Shown here: one piece after another, positions 47,954 to 60,446 of the stretch | How the letters are laid out: each line of letters begins with the position of its first letter | Position numbering within the stretch: the stretch's first letter is position 1 | NCBI RefSeq assembly: GCF_000764305.2 | Contig: NW_025946036.1 | Location: 602,571-666,570 of the forward strand | DNA from: Hyalella azteca | Taxonomy: Eukaryota > Arthropoda > Malacostraca > Amphipoda > Hyalellidae | Direction: 5' to 3' | Length of the DNA: 64,000 nt | Position numbers and translations under genes: made by a program | Notes under the pieces: model-generated | Seen by the model: only the letters and a program-made list of their open reading frames with translations | Told to the model about the DNA's origin: nothing | Databases searched by the model: none

Positions 47954-48783
47954 CAGGGTTGGCAATGATTAAATCAAATGATTAAATCATGTGATTAAAT
48001 CACTTGATTTTTTTATAAAAAATCATGATTTTTTTTTATTTTTTCATATATTTAAAAATATTGAGTGGCAGTCTTTAATTTATATTGAGGTATTGTTATT
48101 CATGGTTTAGTATAAATGTACTATGAAGCACATGTTTATTTCAAACAGTGTTAGCTTTTCTCATAACTTAAGTCTCGTTTCAAGTCGTATGAGGTTTGTT
48201 TGGTTATCGTTCAGTTTATGTTTAGTATTGGTTTATTATTGGTCTGAATTAAATGGGAACAGTGCAGTCAGTCACTCAGTCACTACTAGTTGGTGTGTAT
48301 AGAGGGTAGTGTCTGGTAGATTTATAGGATATAAAACTAGTAGATCTATTGATAGTGCTATGCACTGTGCTATCAGCTACCTATCTGTTACGTGACTTTT
48401 CAATGTTTAGAAGATCTGCATTCCTGAGGTGTTTTTGTATATTGAAGCCAGTTAAATGGTCAATATTTAGCTCGTTACCTTGCTCCATACAAACTTTACT
48501 AAGCTAATGAATAGACTTATCAATAATTGTTTACCCGAAAATCCCTAAGTGGTAAACACCACCTTGGCCTGTTGGCCATTATTGGAGGCAATAAGTGCCT
48601 TTTTTAGCCATCCATTATGATCCATATACTGTTATTGTTAGTAGGCTAATTGCAACATAAAAAATAACACCTCAAAAAAGACAAAAAAGCTGAAAAAAAT
48701 AAAAAAAATCATGAAAAAATAAAAAAAAAATCATTGATTTTTTATTTTTTTGATTTAAAAAAAAAAAAAAATCGCCAACCCTG
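47954..48783. mobile_element. hAT-like MITE with CAGGGTTGGC ends
   Basis: The element runs from CAGGGTTGGCAAT to ATCGCCAACCCTG. The flanks ATTACAAA (47946-47953) and ATTTACAAA (48784-48792) match as an 8-bp target duplication with one inserted T. Subterminal stretches carry repeated AAATCATGATT and TGATTAAATCA words. The 830 bp interior has no coding frame. CAG...CTG ends and an 8-bp duplication indicate hAT. Confidence 0.8.
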
Positions 48784-50918
48784 ATTTACAAATGGGAAAC
48801 GCAGTTTATTTTCAATATTTAATCGAGTAATCGAAATAATAATATCTTGACTTTGGCAAATAATATAATCAATTTAAAATAATTCTATGAAAATAGGAAC
48901 CAATAGGAAGTGTCAATCGTAGAGCGAACAGCGCACGATATAGCGTAGCCATAAAACACTCGTACTTAAACACTTATCCATAGCACTTAAACACTTAAAC
49001 ACGTATCCATAAAACACTCGTAAAAAATCTAAAAACTTTGTTAACAAATGAGGAACGCTCAACATTTTAGTCGGATATTCTATCTAACATTTGAGAAATA
49101 CTAACTTGAGACTTTCGATGCAGCGCTGTTGCTTCACAAGACATTGATGGGTCTTCTTCCAACACAAGAAAAACCGTTAGATTTTACCGATTTGCTGAAA
49201 CTATTTTCTGAATAAGTTTTGCTCAATCTAAGGTATCATCTTATTCATCTAATAATATTTTAGACACCTTTTAATATAAACTTTGTAAGACAATTCATGA
49301 AATTTGAATAGTAGACAAACTCGTTTCTCACAAAAAACTTATATAATTTCATTTCATAACACTAATATAAATTTATAACTCAGACCGCAGCCTGTCCCAA
49401 AGCTGGCTCTGCATGAGAAGAAGCGATGGTGCGAATGACCTCTGCTGGTTCAAGTTTATATCGATCCCCCAAATTATCAGATTAAGGCTAGTTGAAAGCG
49501 GATTGGGCTTGCGCGAAATCAACTAAAACACTCAACGAAATCATCTTGCGTGACTCTTTCAGAGTTCAACACAAACTTCATACACCAAGATAGTTTTTGC
49601 GGTCGTTACAAAAATAGCAGCCAAACGTCCAAGTTGACATGCACTAAAAAGTTAAGATTTCGAAGTAATTTTTTCTTATATATTGAAGACGATTATTCTA
49701 GTACTTCAAGTAACTTTGAGTTTTTTTAATTAATTGGGCATTGTGTGATCTAATTTTTAAATTGAGGATAAATAATGCTTATCTTATACAATATTCCATT
49801 GTCCTTTAGGTTGGCTAAGTTAGATTCGTTTAAGTTACAATTAGTTTAGTCTAGTTTCTTATGTTAAGTTAAGCTAGGTAGGGTTAGGTTAAGTAATTTT
49901 AGGTTAAGTTGGGTTGGGCTAGTTTGGGTTAGATAGGCTCAGAATGGCTTAATATTGGCAAAACTGAGAGATTTGTTGCAAAGCACTCCGTTTTCCAGAC
50001 ATGAATGTTTCATTGAATGAATTGAAAATTACGTTCTTCTTATCATATTTTTTAGAACCTTCACTAGCACTTGAATTCATGAATATATATTATAGGTTGC
50101 TACTCGCTAATTTTCAACGCCGTGTATATATTATGAAAAGTCTGCGGAGCTCGCAACCAGTATTTAGTTACTTCTCCTTGAAATACATTAAATTGACTAA
50201 TATTCCTATGGTCCTAGTTTAAATTGGTACAAATAACACCCGGATCAAAGATGGTTTTCTTTACCGTATGTGTAGCCAGGCCAATTTCTCGCGCCCCTTC
50301 AGCACCTGCTACTTCCGTATTAAATTGTTGCCATATTGGTTCCCAATGTAATTCTAGGGAGCAAACACCGGCCCTCCGTTAACCAGCCTCTACCATAACA
50401 GCCTCCCTCATATCCTGCAACTTGTCGTGTCGTGTGATAGTACAGTTTCCAACGTCGGATATATTTCCCTGCCTTGAATACGAAAAGCAAAAGAGAAATG
50501 ACAAATTTTTTCGCAATTATGGGAATTTTGGATAAATTGCATCTTGAATTACTATTTTGGCGTTTCATTAAAATGATTTTTACTTCTAAAATATCGGATG
50601 CATAAGGACAATTTGTTAAGATCATAAAAAGTAGAAGCTACACTATTAGATTTCTTCGAACTCTATATTGGTGCGACTAATAATGTGCCCATTTAAATAT
50701 TTGAATAGTTTTGAGGTTATTTGGGTAAAGTATCCTCCATCTAGTGAATGTCCATAAGAAAATATCGAGTACTAAGAGTTACAAGACATATATGAAAATT
50801 GTGATGAAATTTTCATATGAAAATTTTTTGAAAAAATGAAATTGGCCAATTTATCAAACGTGACAATTTCTTTGATGGAACTAAATAATCGTTTTCGTGA
50901 TTATAATAAAGTAACTTC
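48784..50918. other. AT-rich stretch, no supported gene
   Basis: 49800-49945 holds degenerate GGTTAGGTTAAG/GGGTTGGG words resembling arthropod TTAGG telomere repeats but irregular. At 48955-49020 the phrase CACTTAAACACTTATCCATA is partly duplicated. Frames of 73 and 101 aa (50001-50222, 50320-50625) are not recognised. Confidence 0.35.
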
Positions 50919-51181
50919 AAATGACATTTGTCATTTGAAGCATTGTTTCCACTATCAACAGGAAGCATTGTTTCCACTATCAACAGCAAGCATTGTTTCC
51001 ACTATCAACAGCAAGCATTGTTTCCACTATCAACAGCAAGCATTGTTTCCACTATCAAAGCAGCATTGTTCCCACTATCAACAGCAGCATTGTTTCCACT
51101 ATCAACAGCAGCATTGTTCCCACTATCAATAGCAGCATTGTTCCCACTATCAACAGCAGCATTGTTTCCACTATCAACAGC
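50919..51181. repeat. 24/25-bp minisatellite with flanking hairpin
   Basis: Ten copies of GCATTGTTTCCACTATCAAC plus a 4-5 base tail start at 50940, 50965, 50990, 51015, 51040, 51063, 51087, 51111, 51135 and 51159. The left group has a 25-bp period and the right group 24 bp. Immediately left, 50919-50938 is a perfect hairpin (CAAATGAC / GTCATTTG). The unit has no stop in several frames, so three plus frames and one minus frame (encoding VDSGNNAA octapeptides) stay open. I regard these as by-products. Confidence 0.9.
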
Positions 51182-52448
51182 ATTCAAGAATTGTTTATGC
51201 GTTGCGTAATTTGGAGCTACTTAATTAATTGCAGCTCGGCGAGCGCAGTCTAATTTGTTCGTGTTGTTGTGGCGACAACTATTAATTGCAGTGATAATGA
51301 ATTATTGTGTGTTATCGTCTATCAAAATATCACACAATTCACACAGAGGGTGCGAAATGCATACAACGAGCAATGGAATAATAAGAGAGTAAATGGACTA
51401 TTACTGAAATAGAAAATTTTTTAACACTTCGGGCTCTATATTGTAAAACAATGATAATGAATGCTAATATGCTAGATTTTTTTAACAAGATATTGGTAAA
51501 AAATCAGTTCCTATTCATTAAGCTAAGCTTCTTTAATTTCGACAAAGTTGTTTAATTTTTCGTGAAATTTGAATAAAAATATTCATAACGAATTAATTTT
51601 AACAGATTCTAGCGATTACGAAACAAAACTAGCTTTCTGGACCTCATGAATCAAGTTTATCAGCTCTCCAATGTTCATTAGATTATGTTAGTTCATCAGA
51701 ATTATTGAACCGCATGATTCGAATGAAAAACGAGGTTTCACTCATTTTATGAGTGCTTAATTTTGAAACACTATACTTTTTTATATTATCGAGGGCAAAA
51801 GAACGAAAATGCCTGCAAAGCTTCTGCACGTTTAAAATATAATGGCTCCGGTTCAGATGCAACTGCAGCAATGAAAGGATCGAAGTTAGTGAAACGTATT
51901 TATAAGCTGGATCCTGCGTTGCATCGAAGTTAGGTCGAATGGGAAGTTTTTTGCTGCAAACCTTTTATTGGGAAGCAACCAATTGAAAACTACCAAATGG
52001 TCGGCATTGAGAGCGACTCAAGCAATTCTTGCAGACTGGCCAAAGAAATAAAACCCTGGCCAAGCGAACTTTAATCCGCAAAGAATGAAGTCGAATTTCT
52101 ATCTTACATTTTTTTCCTCGTTTTTTTTAATTCGTACAAAAGAAGGAACTACATGCATAGTAAACTCATCCCCCATATAGACTCCATCGCAGCATGTTAA
52201 AAGTTCGTGCAACTAGAGACTTTTGACTGGTTTGCAGCATCACAAAATATTCAAGAGGTTATTTTCCGCGCAGCCTGATCGACTACGACATAATATGTTC
52301 GATCAAAGGGAAAGTGCACGAGCTGCGTCCTCCCAGGAGCCTGGTCTCCACATTATGCCCTGCAAAGAAACTGCGAGCTCTAGAAATTGCAGTCATTGAT
52401 CAGTAAATTCGCAACAGCGCAGCTGTAGAACAAGTGCGAGCATGAGAT
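51182..52448. other. AT-rich stretch, no supported gene
   Basis: No frame above 62 aa. The phrase TTAATTGCAG recurs at about 51225 and 51276. Nothing else noted. Confidence 0.4.
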
Positions 52449-52507
52449 GTGCTGCATGAGATGCTAATTAGAGCAAGTGCGTCTTAAGTCAGCATCTCAT
52501 GCAGCAC
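52449..52507. other. Perfect 17-bp hairpin
   Basis: GTGCTGCATGAGATGCT (52449-52465) and its exact complement AGCATCTCATGCAGCAC (52491-52507) flank a 25-base loop. Another ATGAGATG lies just left of the first arm (52442-52449). A perfect 17-bp stem is well beyond chance for a given site and could fold as an RNA stem-loop or be a recent small foldback. It is too short, with arms too perfect, for a typical animal pre-miRNA. Confidence 0.75.
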
Positions 52508-53570
52508 ACGTGACTAAAATTCAATGCAAATTTGTAGCGTTTCTTCTTCATGTATAAACTAAAATGGCAAACCGAGTTGAGAGTTATAGTTGTCGACCCT
52601 GTGAATTAAAGAAATGTGTTTACATTGCATGTTTTGCTAACTTCAACTATTCTCGTTTTGTGTGGTCTGTTAATATGTCTTGAATTTTCCGACGAAACAT
52701 TTCTAATTGACTTGAAAGTCGAGTTTTGTTTCCAGAAAATGGAGCGAAAAATTACCATTGTTTAATCTAGGCCTTGAATTCAGCATAAAATCCTGACCAT
52801 GCATAGGACAGCAGAAACATTTTGTTTCCGAGGAAAATATGTTGTCAAAACAAATTAAATGCAAAAATGAATTTGATGTTTCAATGCGATACTGATTTAT
52901 ATATGAAAGTTACATCATTATTTTCTTGACCGGATTTTTCGTGTTAATCATTCGATAGGGACCCAATTAGACTTATAGTAAAAGGGTTGAAACACAAAAC
53001 GATTATTTTAAAATAAACAAGCCAGCATACAAATCCTAAAGGTTTTAACACCACGCAAAAAAACACGGACCGTGCCCAGAATTTATTTCATGTGACCCGG
53101 ATGTTAGATCGGAGAGTCCACTTCACCCTCCCATCGGGAAAGACGCTTTTTCCTCCTGGGCAGTGAAATTCAATTAACCTTCGATCTTTGTGCTTCTTTA
53201 GACTGAATAAAAATAACAATTATTCAGCTTTTCTTTCATTCCATTCTCCCTCGAGATCGTCAATTCTCAAGACCAAAAACTAAGATTAATTCAGTAAGGC
53301 TGAGGCTGAGGACTCGAAGTAATTTGAATATGAATCCGAGCAAAGACAAGAAAGCATCAAAGAACTCATGGAAATATTTTCTGTTCACGCACAATGAAAT
53401 CATTATTTTTTGTTTAAATTGACAGATTTTTACGCTAAACTCCTAGACAGGGTATTGATAATATAAAAATTATTTAGTAGCTAACGCATACGATGCTCAT
53501 GACGGCGATTAAATGTAGAGGTAACCGATAAGCAATGATCTCGTCGATCGGACGGCCCTCGAACTTGGGT
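52508..53570. other. AT-rich stretch, no supported gene
   Basis: No open frame of 60 aa or more in either direction and no repeat seen. Confidence 0.4.
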
Positions 53571-53876
53571 GATCTGCGTAATTGTTGGCTTTATGTTTGT
53601 GTGCTGGAGTTGGTGGCTTTACGTGCGTGCGACAGAGTTGGTGGATTTATTTTAGTACACTGAAGTTGGCGGCTTCATGTATGTGCGCTGGATAAGGCAG
53701 ATTTAAGTAATTGCCCTGGAATTTGTTACTCAATGTTGGTGTACTGAGGTTGGCGGCTTGGTGTTAGTGCGATAAAATTGTTATTTCTGTTAATGCGCTG
53801 CTTTAGGCGATTTTTTGTATGTGCGCTCAATTAAGAAACTTAATTTCAGTGCGCTGGAGTTGCGTGACGATGTATG
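53571..53876. repeat. Degenerate tandem array, about 33-36-bp period
   Basis: Units resemble GAGTTGGTGGCTTTACGTGC followed by GTGCGACA, and recur as GTTGGCGGCTTCATGTATGT and GTTGGCGGCTTGGTGTTAGT. Divergence grows toward the right. No coding sense. Confidence 0.6.
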
Positions 53877-54436
53877 TTTTTTATCACAAAAACTTCACCT
53901 GACGCTGTCCGCAATGCTGACGTGACTGATGACCCAAACTCAAGGCTTAAGACTGCCGTGTTCAGCAGGTCAGAGTCACTTCCAGTTTGCTGATCAGCAA
54001 ATATGAGTTACTGAAAATATATTGGAATCTGAGGGGTGAATCAAATCCTTATTCCACATAGACGAAAAAGATACAATGTCGGTTCAAAAGATTTGTTCCA
54101 TATAAAGTCATAAAACTTTTTCAGTGACATAGTTGAATTGAAGTTTAAGCAGTCGAACAATAAACAATTTTGTCTCATATGTAATTATTATACAATATAA
54201 TGTTTCAAACTCATGCCTCATTCATATATTACAGCTTGCGCTAGAGTAGTGTCATCTCTGCTATAATGTCTTCATTTTCTTAATAAATAATCATACGCAA
54301 CAACAGTAATTATAAGGATTTTAGATCAATGTTACATATTAGCATATTATGCACGAATTTTAAGAAATATTCATAAATATATTAACGGAATGGGAAATTG
54401 TTGAGGGAATTGCCAATAATTAGTAAGTAAAGTAAA

Positions 54437-54808
54437 TGTAACCGCAGCTATTACGCATACCGCGTAGCTTTTGTTACTTGGTTCCAGGGCCTATACTTTT
54501 AAAAAAAGTTAAGAGATCGCAAGTTCATCAGCCAATCATTGACGGCCTTTCAAGCAATATCCACCAATCATAGGCAATAAAATAGAGCGTAAGTATTTAC
54601 ATTCACTTAACGTGTTTTGAAAGTAGGGCTCCTGTTCGCTTTGCGCTGCTGGTACGCGTTATTCTTGATCTTAACTCCGGCGCAGTGCGGTGTGGCGTGA
54701 AGACGCTGGTTCATTGAGTTCGTTGTTTAACGTAGTTAGTATTGTTGATTATCACCCTGTAATTATGTTCTGTTATCTCTTCCACACAAATGTAAAATAA
54801 AAATTACA
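54437..54808 (+). mobile_element. Candidate solo LTR
   Basis: The 372-bp segment starts TGTAACC and ends AATTACA, giving inverted TGTAA/TTACA ends. It has two CCAAT boxes (54532 and 54563), an AATAAAATAG TATA-like site (near 54577), a G+C-rich R-like region and AAAATAAAAATTACA at the end. This order of promoter and polyadenylation signals fits an LTR. Flanks (GTAAA left, TCAAA right) match at only three of five positions, so a target duplication is not proven, and no internal retrotransposon sequence is present. Confidence 0.35.
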
Positions 54809-55775
54809 TCAAACGTGAAGACCATGGTTAGATTGATGTGTAACTACGTTAGACTCTTATTCAGCGGTTACAGAATATATGTTATTTACTGGCAATGACT
54901 ACGAGTCATGATCATTCATTTTAGACAATATATAAGTTCACTAACCAACGCAACTCAGCAGAGCGGCTTAACTGTCAGTCTAAAAAAATTTTGTTGGAGC
55001 AGAAAAAGTTGAAACTCTATGAATAATATTACTATGTGCTGCCAATCGTGAACAATTTCCTGCATTACTTTCGAAAGTGGAGCATGGTTAATTCCGTTAC
55101 CACATTTCAACAATAACAATGAATTACACTACACAGTTTACACACCCCTTAATCCAACAAATTTAATTCTATTTTTTGTTTGTGTATGGGCCTCTTTATA
55201 AGGCATTACGCTGTGATAAAGGCGTTCTGTGCCTGATAACCGCACATCAACATTAGCAGCAACATGCTGGGTTTAATACTCGTGGCATTGATCATGATCT
55301 GCCCACAAGAAAAGGCGTATTTACATGAGCTCCAAACTGACAAAAGCCGAGTACAAAAAGACTAGGCTAGCGCGCCGACCATTATTTCATGATATCGGCC
55401 AACCGCGTGGGATTTTGATCACCCAAACCAAGACAACTGAAGCCAGAAACTTTCATGTTCTGCAATGTACAGTAGATTGAAATTTGTTTGTCTTGCGATT
55501 TAGACGTATCAGGCACAAAAATTCTTCTGTTTAGTAATTTTATGTTACACCCAATTATTTTAAAATTAACTTCATGAGTTGTAATTAAGAAATGTTGACA
55601 AATATCTGCCATTTATGGACCAAGCAAGCTGTATTTTCTTGTTAAAACGGAGTTCAAAAGTACAATATCTCTAGTCAATTAACTTATCGCGAGTAGCCGC
55701 TTCATTCGTACAAACAGCACAAATAAACAGTAAAAAATTAATTAATAGTAGCATACAAGGCTGAAGTTTTTATCT
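54809..55775. other. AT-rich stretch, no supported gene
   Basis: A 76-aa minus frame (55382-55612) shows no known motif. Nothing else noted. Confidence 0.4.
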
Positions 55776-56041
55776 AGACCAGCCGCCAGATTATCAAAGC
55801 TTCGTAATTTTTTGTACTTACGACAAAAAAGTTCTGTGGTACGTAAATACACCCTAATTTTGGCATTGTCAAAACTTTCGTACGCAAGTCTTAGCTAAAA
55901 GCCTAAATTTTTTTCCCGCGCAAATTTTTCCCGCGAAAATGTTTATATAATACCACCGCTAGTATTACGTTGTCATAGCAACGCCACTCGTAAGTCGATT
56001 TTGCGTACTTACGAAGTTTTGATAATACGGCCCCCGGGTCT
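55776..56041. mobile_element. Short MITE with ATTATCAAA...TTCGTAA ends
   Basis: The left end (55776 on) AGACCAGCCGCCAGATTATC and the right end (minus strand from 56041) AGACCCGGGGGCCGTATTATC are inverted. Both continue into CAAAGCTTCGTAA or CAAAACTTCGTAA, giving TIRs of about 30 bp. The 266-bp body contains further TTACG and CGTAAGT words and TTTTTCCCGCG repeats. No target duplication is certain. Confidence 0.65.
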
Positions 56042-56323
56042 TTAAAATTTAAGTTAGCTACGCATGTAACCCGTAACGTTATAGTGTACACGTATTTCAA
56101 GGACAGAAAAGTGTTTTTTATCGGAGTAACGACATTCACGTACGGAGTGACGAATGTTTTTAAGCAGAACATCGAACTGGACAGAAATCACATTTAATTA
56201 GCAGAGGCTTTGCAAGTAAAAACTTAAGTTTTTTTGTTTTTGAACATCACATTAATGAAACATTGTAGTTCTAAAATGTCTGAGAAAAAGTTTAAATTTA
56301 ATTTTTTTGCGTTATGCCCATTG

Positions 56324-56624
56324 TGTTATGTTTGGGGATAATATGCTTCATGTGCAACGTAACTTGCTCCGTGAAAGCCCCCGTGATCCATTATTGACTG
56401 GTCACGAGTAATCATATGACCAACTTCCTTTAGTGGAATTTCAGCTCAAATTAAAGGCACGAAAGAGAAATTCCCCACCGACAACATACCTGACCTGAAG
56501 ACCTGTTGATATCCTGAGGACGGAGCACATGAATAAACCCCAAAACACTCGCCTTATTCCAATGTAACCCATACCTCGCCAGAGTCCAGCAACCCTCGCG
56601 ACAAATTTGGTGGGGAGTCGAACC
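56324..56624 (+). mobile_element. Candidate LTR end with primer-binding-like sequence
   Basis: TGTTATGTTTGGGG at 56324 could open an LTR and CTCGCGACA at 56603 close it; AATAAACCCC at 56532 is a polyadenylation-type signal. Three bases on, TTGGTGGGGAGTCGAACC (56607-56624) has the form of the TGG-initiated primer-binding sites of Gypsy-type retrotransposons. No gag frame follows and no second LTR is in view, so this is at most a fragment. Limits and family are uncertain. Confidence 0.3.
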
Positions 56625-59600
56625 AAGAGAGGCTTTGGCGCGGCCTAAACAGTTATTGCATGCAATTCTGAGGAGATGCTCAGCTTATGGCTGCCACTCA
56701 ACTCTATTGCTGTCTTCGAAGCGTGCTCACTATCTGGCCTTATGCACATGATCGGGTATCAATATCAATGCTTGAGTAGATAATTATTTGCTCCAAATCC
56801 ATGCATCGCAGGATATTCTAAAATTATGTTTTGAAAGTACTTACTTGAGTTAAAACTCTGTGGCATTTTGAATTTTCTTTGTCTGTTCAGAAGATTAAGC
56901 CGAAGAATGGTTCTGAATTTTAACTTTTTCATTGTCAATTTAATGGTAGGAGCAACTGCGTAATAGCTCGGGCGGTGGGATGCGGATGAGTGGGAAGTTG
57001 ATAAGACTCTCAAATTAATCAAATAGAATCAAATCACCTTAACTAGACTGGAAAATCAATACAATTCTACGTATTTCTATTCATTGACAACAAGGCTAGA
57101 GATTTTCTTCTGAGTCATGTCCCGATATTATAGTGTATTGAGCAGCAGATTGAATATTAAATTGCAATCTAGCTCAACGTATTAGATTTTAATGTTGTAA
57201 AGGATGTTGTACTAGAAAACAAGTGAACAATTTCAGACGTTTTCGTGAAAATTTTATTGAATTAAAATTTCATACTTCACTCAGCATCCAATCACGTTAT
57301 CAAAAAATTGCTCAGAATATCACGTAAAAATATGATCTTACGGATCAATTTATCACTCTACTAATTTCATTGCGTCTAAATATTTAATATTTATAGCATT
57401 AAGTTTACAGGGAAAAATGAGTTTCATATCTGCAAAGTAAATCCTGTACCATGCAATAAGGTCTAGTTAGCTAAATTTGTTTGTGGTTAAATAGTTGATT
57501 TATTCATATATGATCAAGCGGTCATATTAAATTTTATTTCAATCAATTTGCGAGCAGCAAATGTTGACAGGCAAGAAAGAGGCGTTCAATTAATTTCGGA
57601 AGAAAGTTATCTTGATATCAGCTCTTCAATGTTTCATGCTTTTCCAAACAATTACCATTCTATTTAAGGCTTCAATACTGAAAATATTGTGCAAAGAGCG
57701 CTATTCAATTGTTCAGTCCCAGCCCAAAACCAGATTACCATTCGTAAATGTGCTACACTTTTTCCTTATTAGCGATGCTCAATTTTAAATTCCGGAGCCA
57801 GCGGCAGCCCAAAGCCCCTAATGATCATTATGCCGGAATTACATTGTGGCATCGCAGTCCTCGATAACACACGCGGTGACTAGACCACGTCCAGGAGAAG
57901 CTAAAGCGCTAAAGCGTTGTTTCAATTAACACAGCGGATGTCGACAGACATTAGCCCTGGCATTTAGTGTTATCTCGCCATTGCTCCCAGCAAATTTTTG
58001 CTAATGAGCGAGATCAACAACGGGGAGCCGCGATTCGGTTAGGTGAGTTTGTTCTTCAACTACATATGACGATTGTAGCAGTTTAAGATTCTTTTTATTT
58101 CAATGCATCATCAGAATGCATTTTCCGGAAAAATTCAAATATTTCCTTTTTCCAAACGGATCTGAATTTTATTTTGGAATCCAAAAGATACAGAAATTTT
58201 TCGATTGAAACGTAGAATGAATCTCGATAATCGAATTTATAATGTGAGGCAGTCAGTTATCGTTTCATGCCCGGAAAGAAGTCGATCGATTGCATGCAAG
58301 GATCGGTCTTGAGAATAAAATTAATTTATTCTCTGTATCGCTTTCTGTGTTGTATTCTTCTTGGGATTTTATATGAACACTGATTGCTTCTAAAGAAGTC
58401 TTTGTCAGTTATAGGAAAAACTTCAAATAAGAAACTACTTTCAATTGTTGTATAAGAGAAATAGAAGCCAGAAGATCGAGTGTTTGAATCGAGGGCAGTT
58501 GATTCGTAGCTAAGAAAAAATATCAGGAGAGAAATTGGCCACAAGCAAGTATCTGAGCTGTACTTTAATATTTGAAATTTTTCTAATCAACTAATTTATC
58601 ACTTTTGCCATTAAAATAATTTATCATTTTTAACAATATTTTAACGTTAGTCTTAATTTAATTTCTACGTTTAATTCTACCTATTGTAATTCTTTCATAT
58701 ACAACACTAGGTAACGGGAGATGAAGTAAAGATAAATTATTTTAGAACTTTAATTTATTTACTGAATAACTGAAAACTGTTTCGAACAATCAGCTATCTT
58801 TATGAAGACAGAAAGTAAGTCAATATTTCTGCATGATTTACAATGGGAGACCAAAGGCGTCTATTTCCTGAAATTATTAAAGGATCAGTGGGACTTTCAA
58901 AGCCAGTATACTCGTTTCTGTTCCTTAGCAAATCTTCCGCGAAAATGGCTTGCAATAACCAACCGCTCTGTGATGCTATAAATGAAACTGAAAAATTATT
59001 TCGTATTGACATTCGCCACCGGAGACGGGCTTCTATCGGCTTCCGATTACTGTAGCCGACCGAATTTCCTACGCCCGGTAGAAATATGAGCGGACGTTGG
59101 TCGAGGAGCCCAGGCTAGAACGATGAAAAATAATGCAGTCTAGTCCATTAATATTTCTCGACAGAGAAATTTTTCTTAACACATGGAGGCTCATTTCAAT
59201 GAACATTTGTGATGAAGAAATTAAAAAAAAATAAGAATAGGGTTAATCTAACTTCCATGGAACTTGATTTCAAAAGTTGAAATTAAATACCTATCACATT
59301 ATTAATAAGTAACTTTTTCACTGGTTCAACCCTCATGGATTAAACGGAAACGCAACAAACTTAACTGAAAATCACTGTTAAATTTGGGCTTGCCGCTGGC
59401 ACTTCTTGTAGCACCTAATCGCAAAATTCATATACCCCTAGAATCGTTGATCACGGGAAGAAATTTGAATTAACTGCGTTATCTGGAACTGCTTGCCTTC
59501 AAAATTAACCTTCATTATACTCAAAGTGCAGTTCGTTGATTGATCATCCAAGACATCGTGAATGAGATTGGAAGTTTATCCGTCTCAAGGTCCATTCATC

Positions 59601-60034
59601 ACTGAAAGTCATGCAGAAACCGCTGAGTGGCACTCAAGTTGCTTGAACTTTGAATTCTTGTACATCGTCAAATATTGATACGATCTGATGCCCTCATACA
59701 CGTTCATTCCTTTAAAATGATCATTGGAATTTTTTATAAAAATACTTTTCAGCCTTTCGCGCCAAGTAAAAAAATCAGTGACCAAAACTTCCTCTCGTCA
59801 CTACTTCATTGATTACTTAAAGTCTGTTGCATGAGACAGGAGTGATCGTCTCCCGTGGGAACGAAGCGTCGGGCAGGAGCTTCTGTTCAGGGACAAGTTA
59901 GGGGCGAGTCACTGTCAACAACTGACACAACTTTTTTCTCGAACTCCTAATAAGACTAGCAGTGCTATTGTGGTCTGCAGTTTAATTGAAAGGAGACCAA
60001 AGAAAAAACTAAGATAACACTAGATGAACCCACA
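56625..60034. other. AT-rich stretch, no supported gene
   Basis: G+C-richer patches lie at 57785-58045 and 59820-59925 without recognisable coding frames. Frames of 70-85 aa (56765-57022, 58326-58544, 58800-59055) are not recognised; the last is open on both strands. Confidence 0.35.
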
Positions 60035-60210
60035 GTTTTCAAAATTCTTGAGAATCGTGTTGAGAATCGTGTGGAGTTTCAAGAATTGAAAACACATCAG
60101 TCACATTACAATATTCATTTCAATTCATTTTGTAATATCATAATCACTTCACTTGGTTTCTACAAACTTTATAAAAAAATTAGACAAGTTGGCTAAAAAA
60201 AATTAGACAA
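60035..60210. repeat. Inverted repeat with inner direct repeat, then a 22-bp doublet
   Basis: GTTTTCAAAATTCTTGA (60035-60051) pairs with TCAAGAATTGAAAAC (60079-60093) apart from a 2-base bulge. The loop holds two copies of GAGAATCGTGT. Just right, AAATTAGACAAGTTGGCT occurs twice in tandem at about 60177-60217. Confidence 0.6.
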
Positions 60211-60446
60211 GTTGGCTCCATATGTATTTTTTCATTGCAGCTTTCATCCCCCTTACCATTGATTCAGAAAATAGGTTGCTCATAAATTTCTTACGAGTTT
60301 AGTTCAGTTTTTTTCACTTATTTCATATAAACTATTACTGAGTACTCAGCTCCACTAAAGGGGTTAGTGTAAGGTAATGGAATGACTTATTCAGCATCAA
60401 AATCTTCTGACCCCATGCAAACCACTTGCCTCCCAACCTGTAACTC

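Noticed and set aside
50836..51253. Four overlapping open frames of 60-98 aa in the 24/25-bp array
   Set aside because: The unit lacks stops in several frames, so open frames are a consequence of the array.
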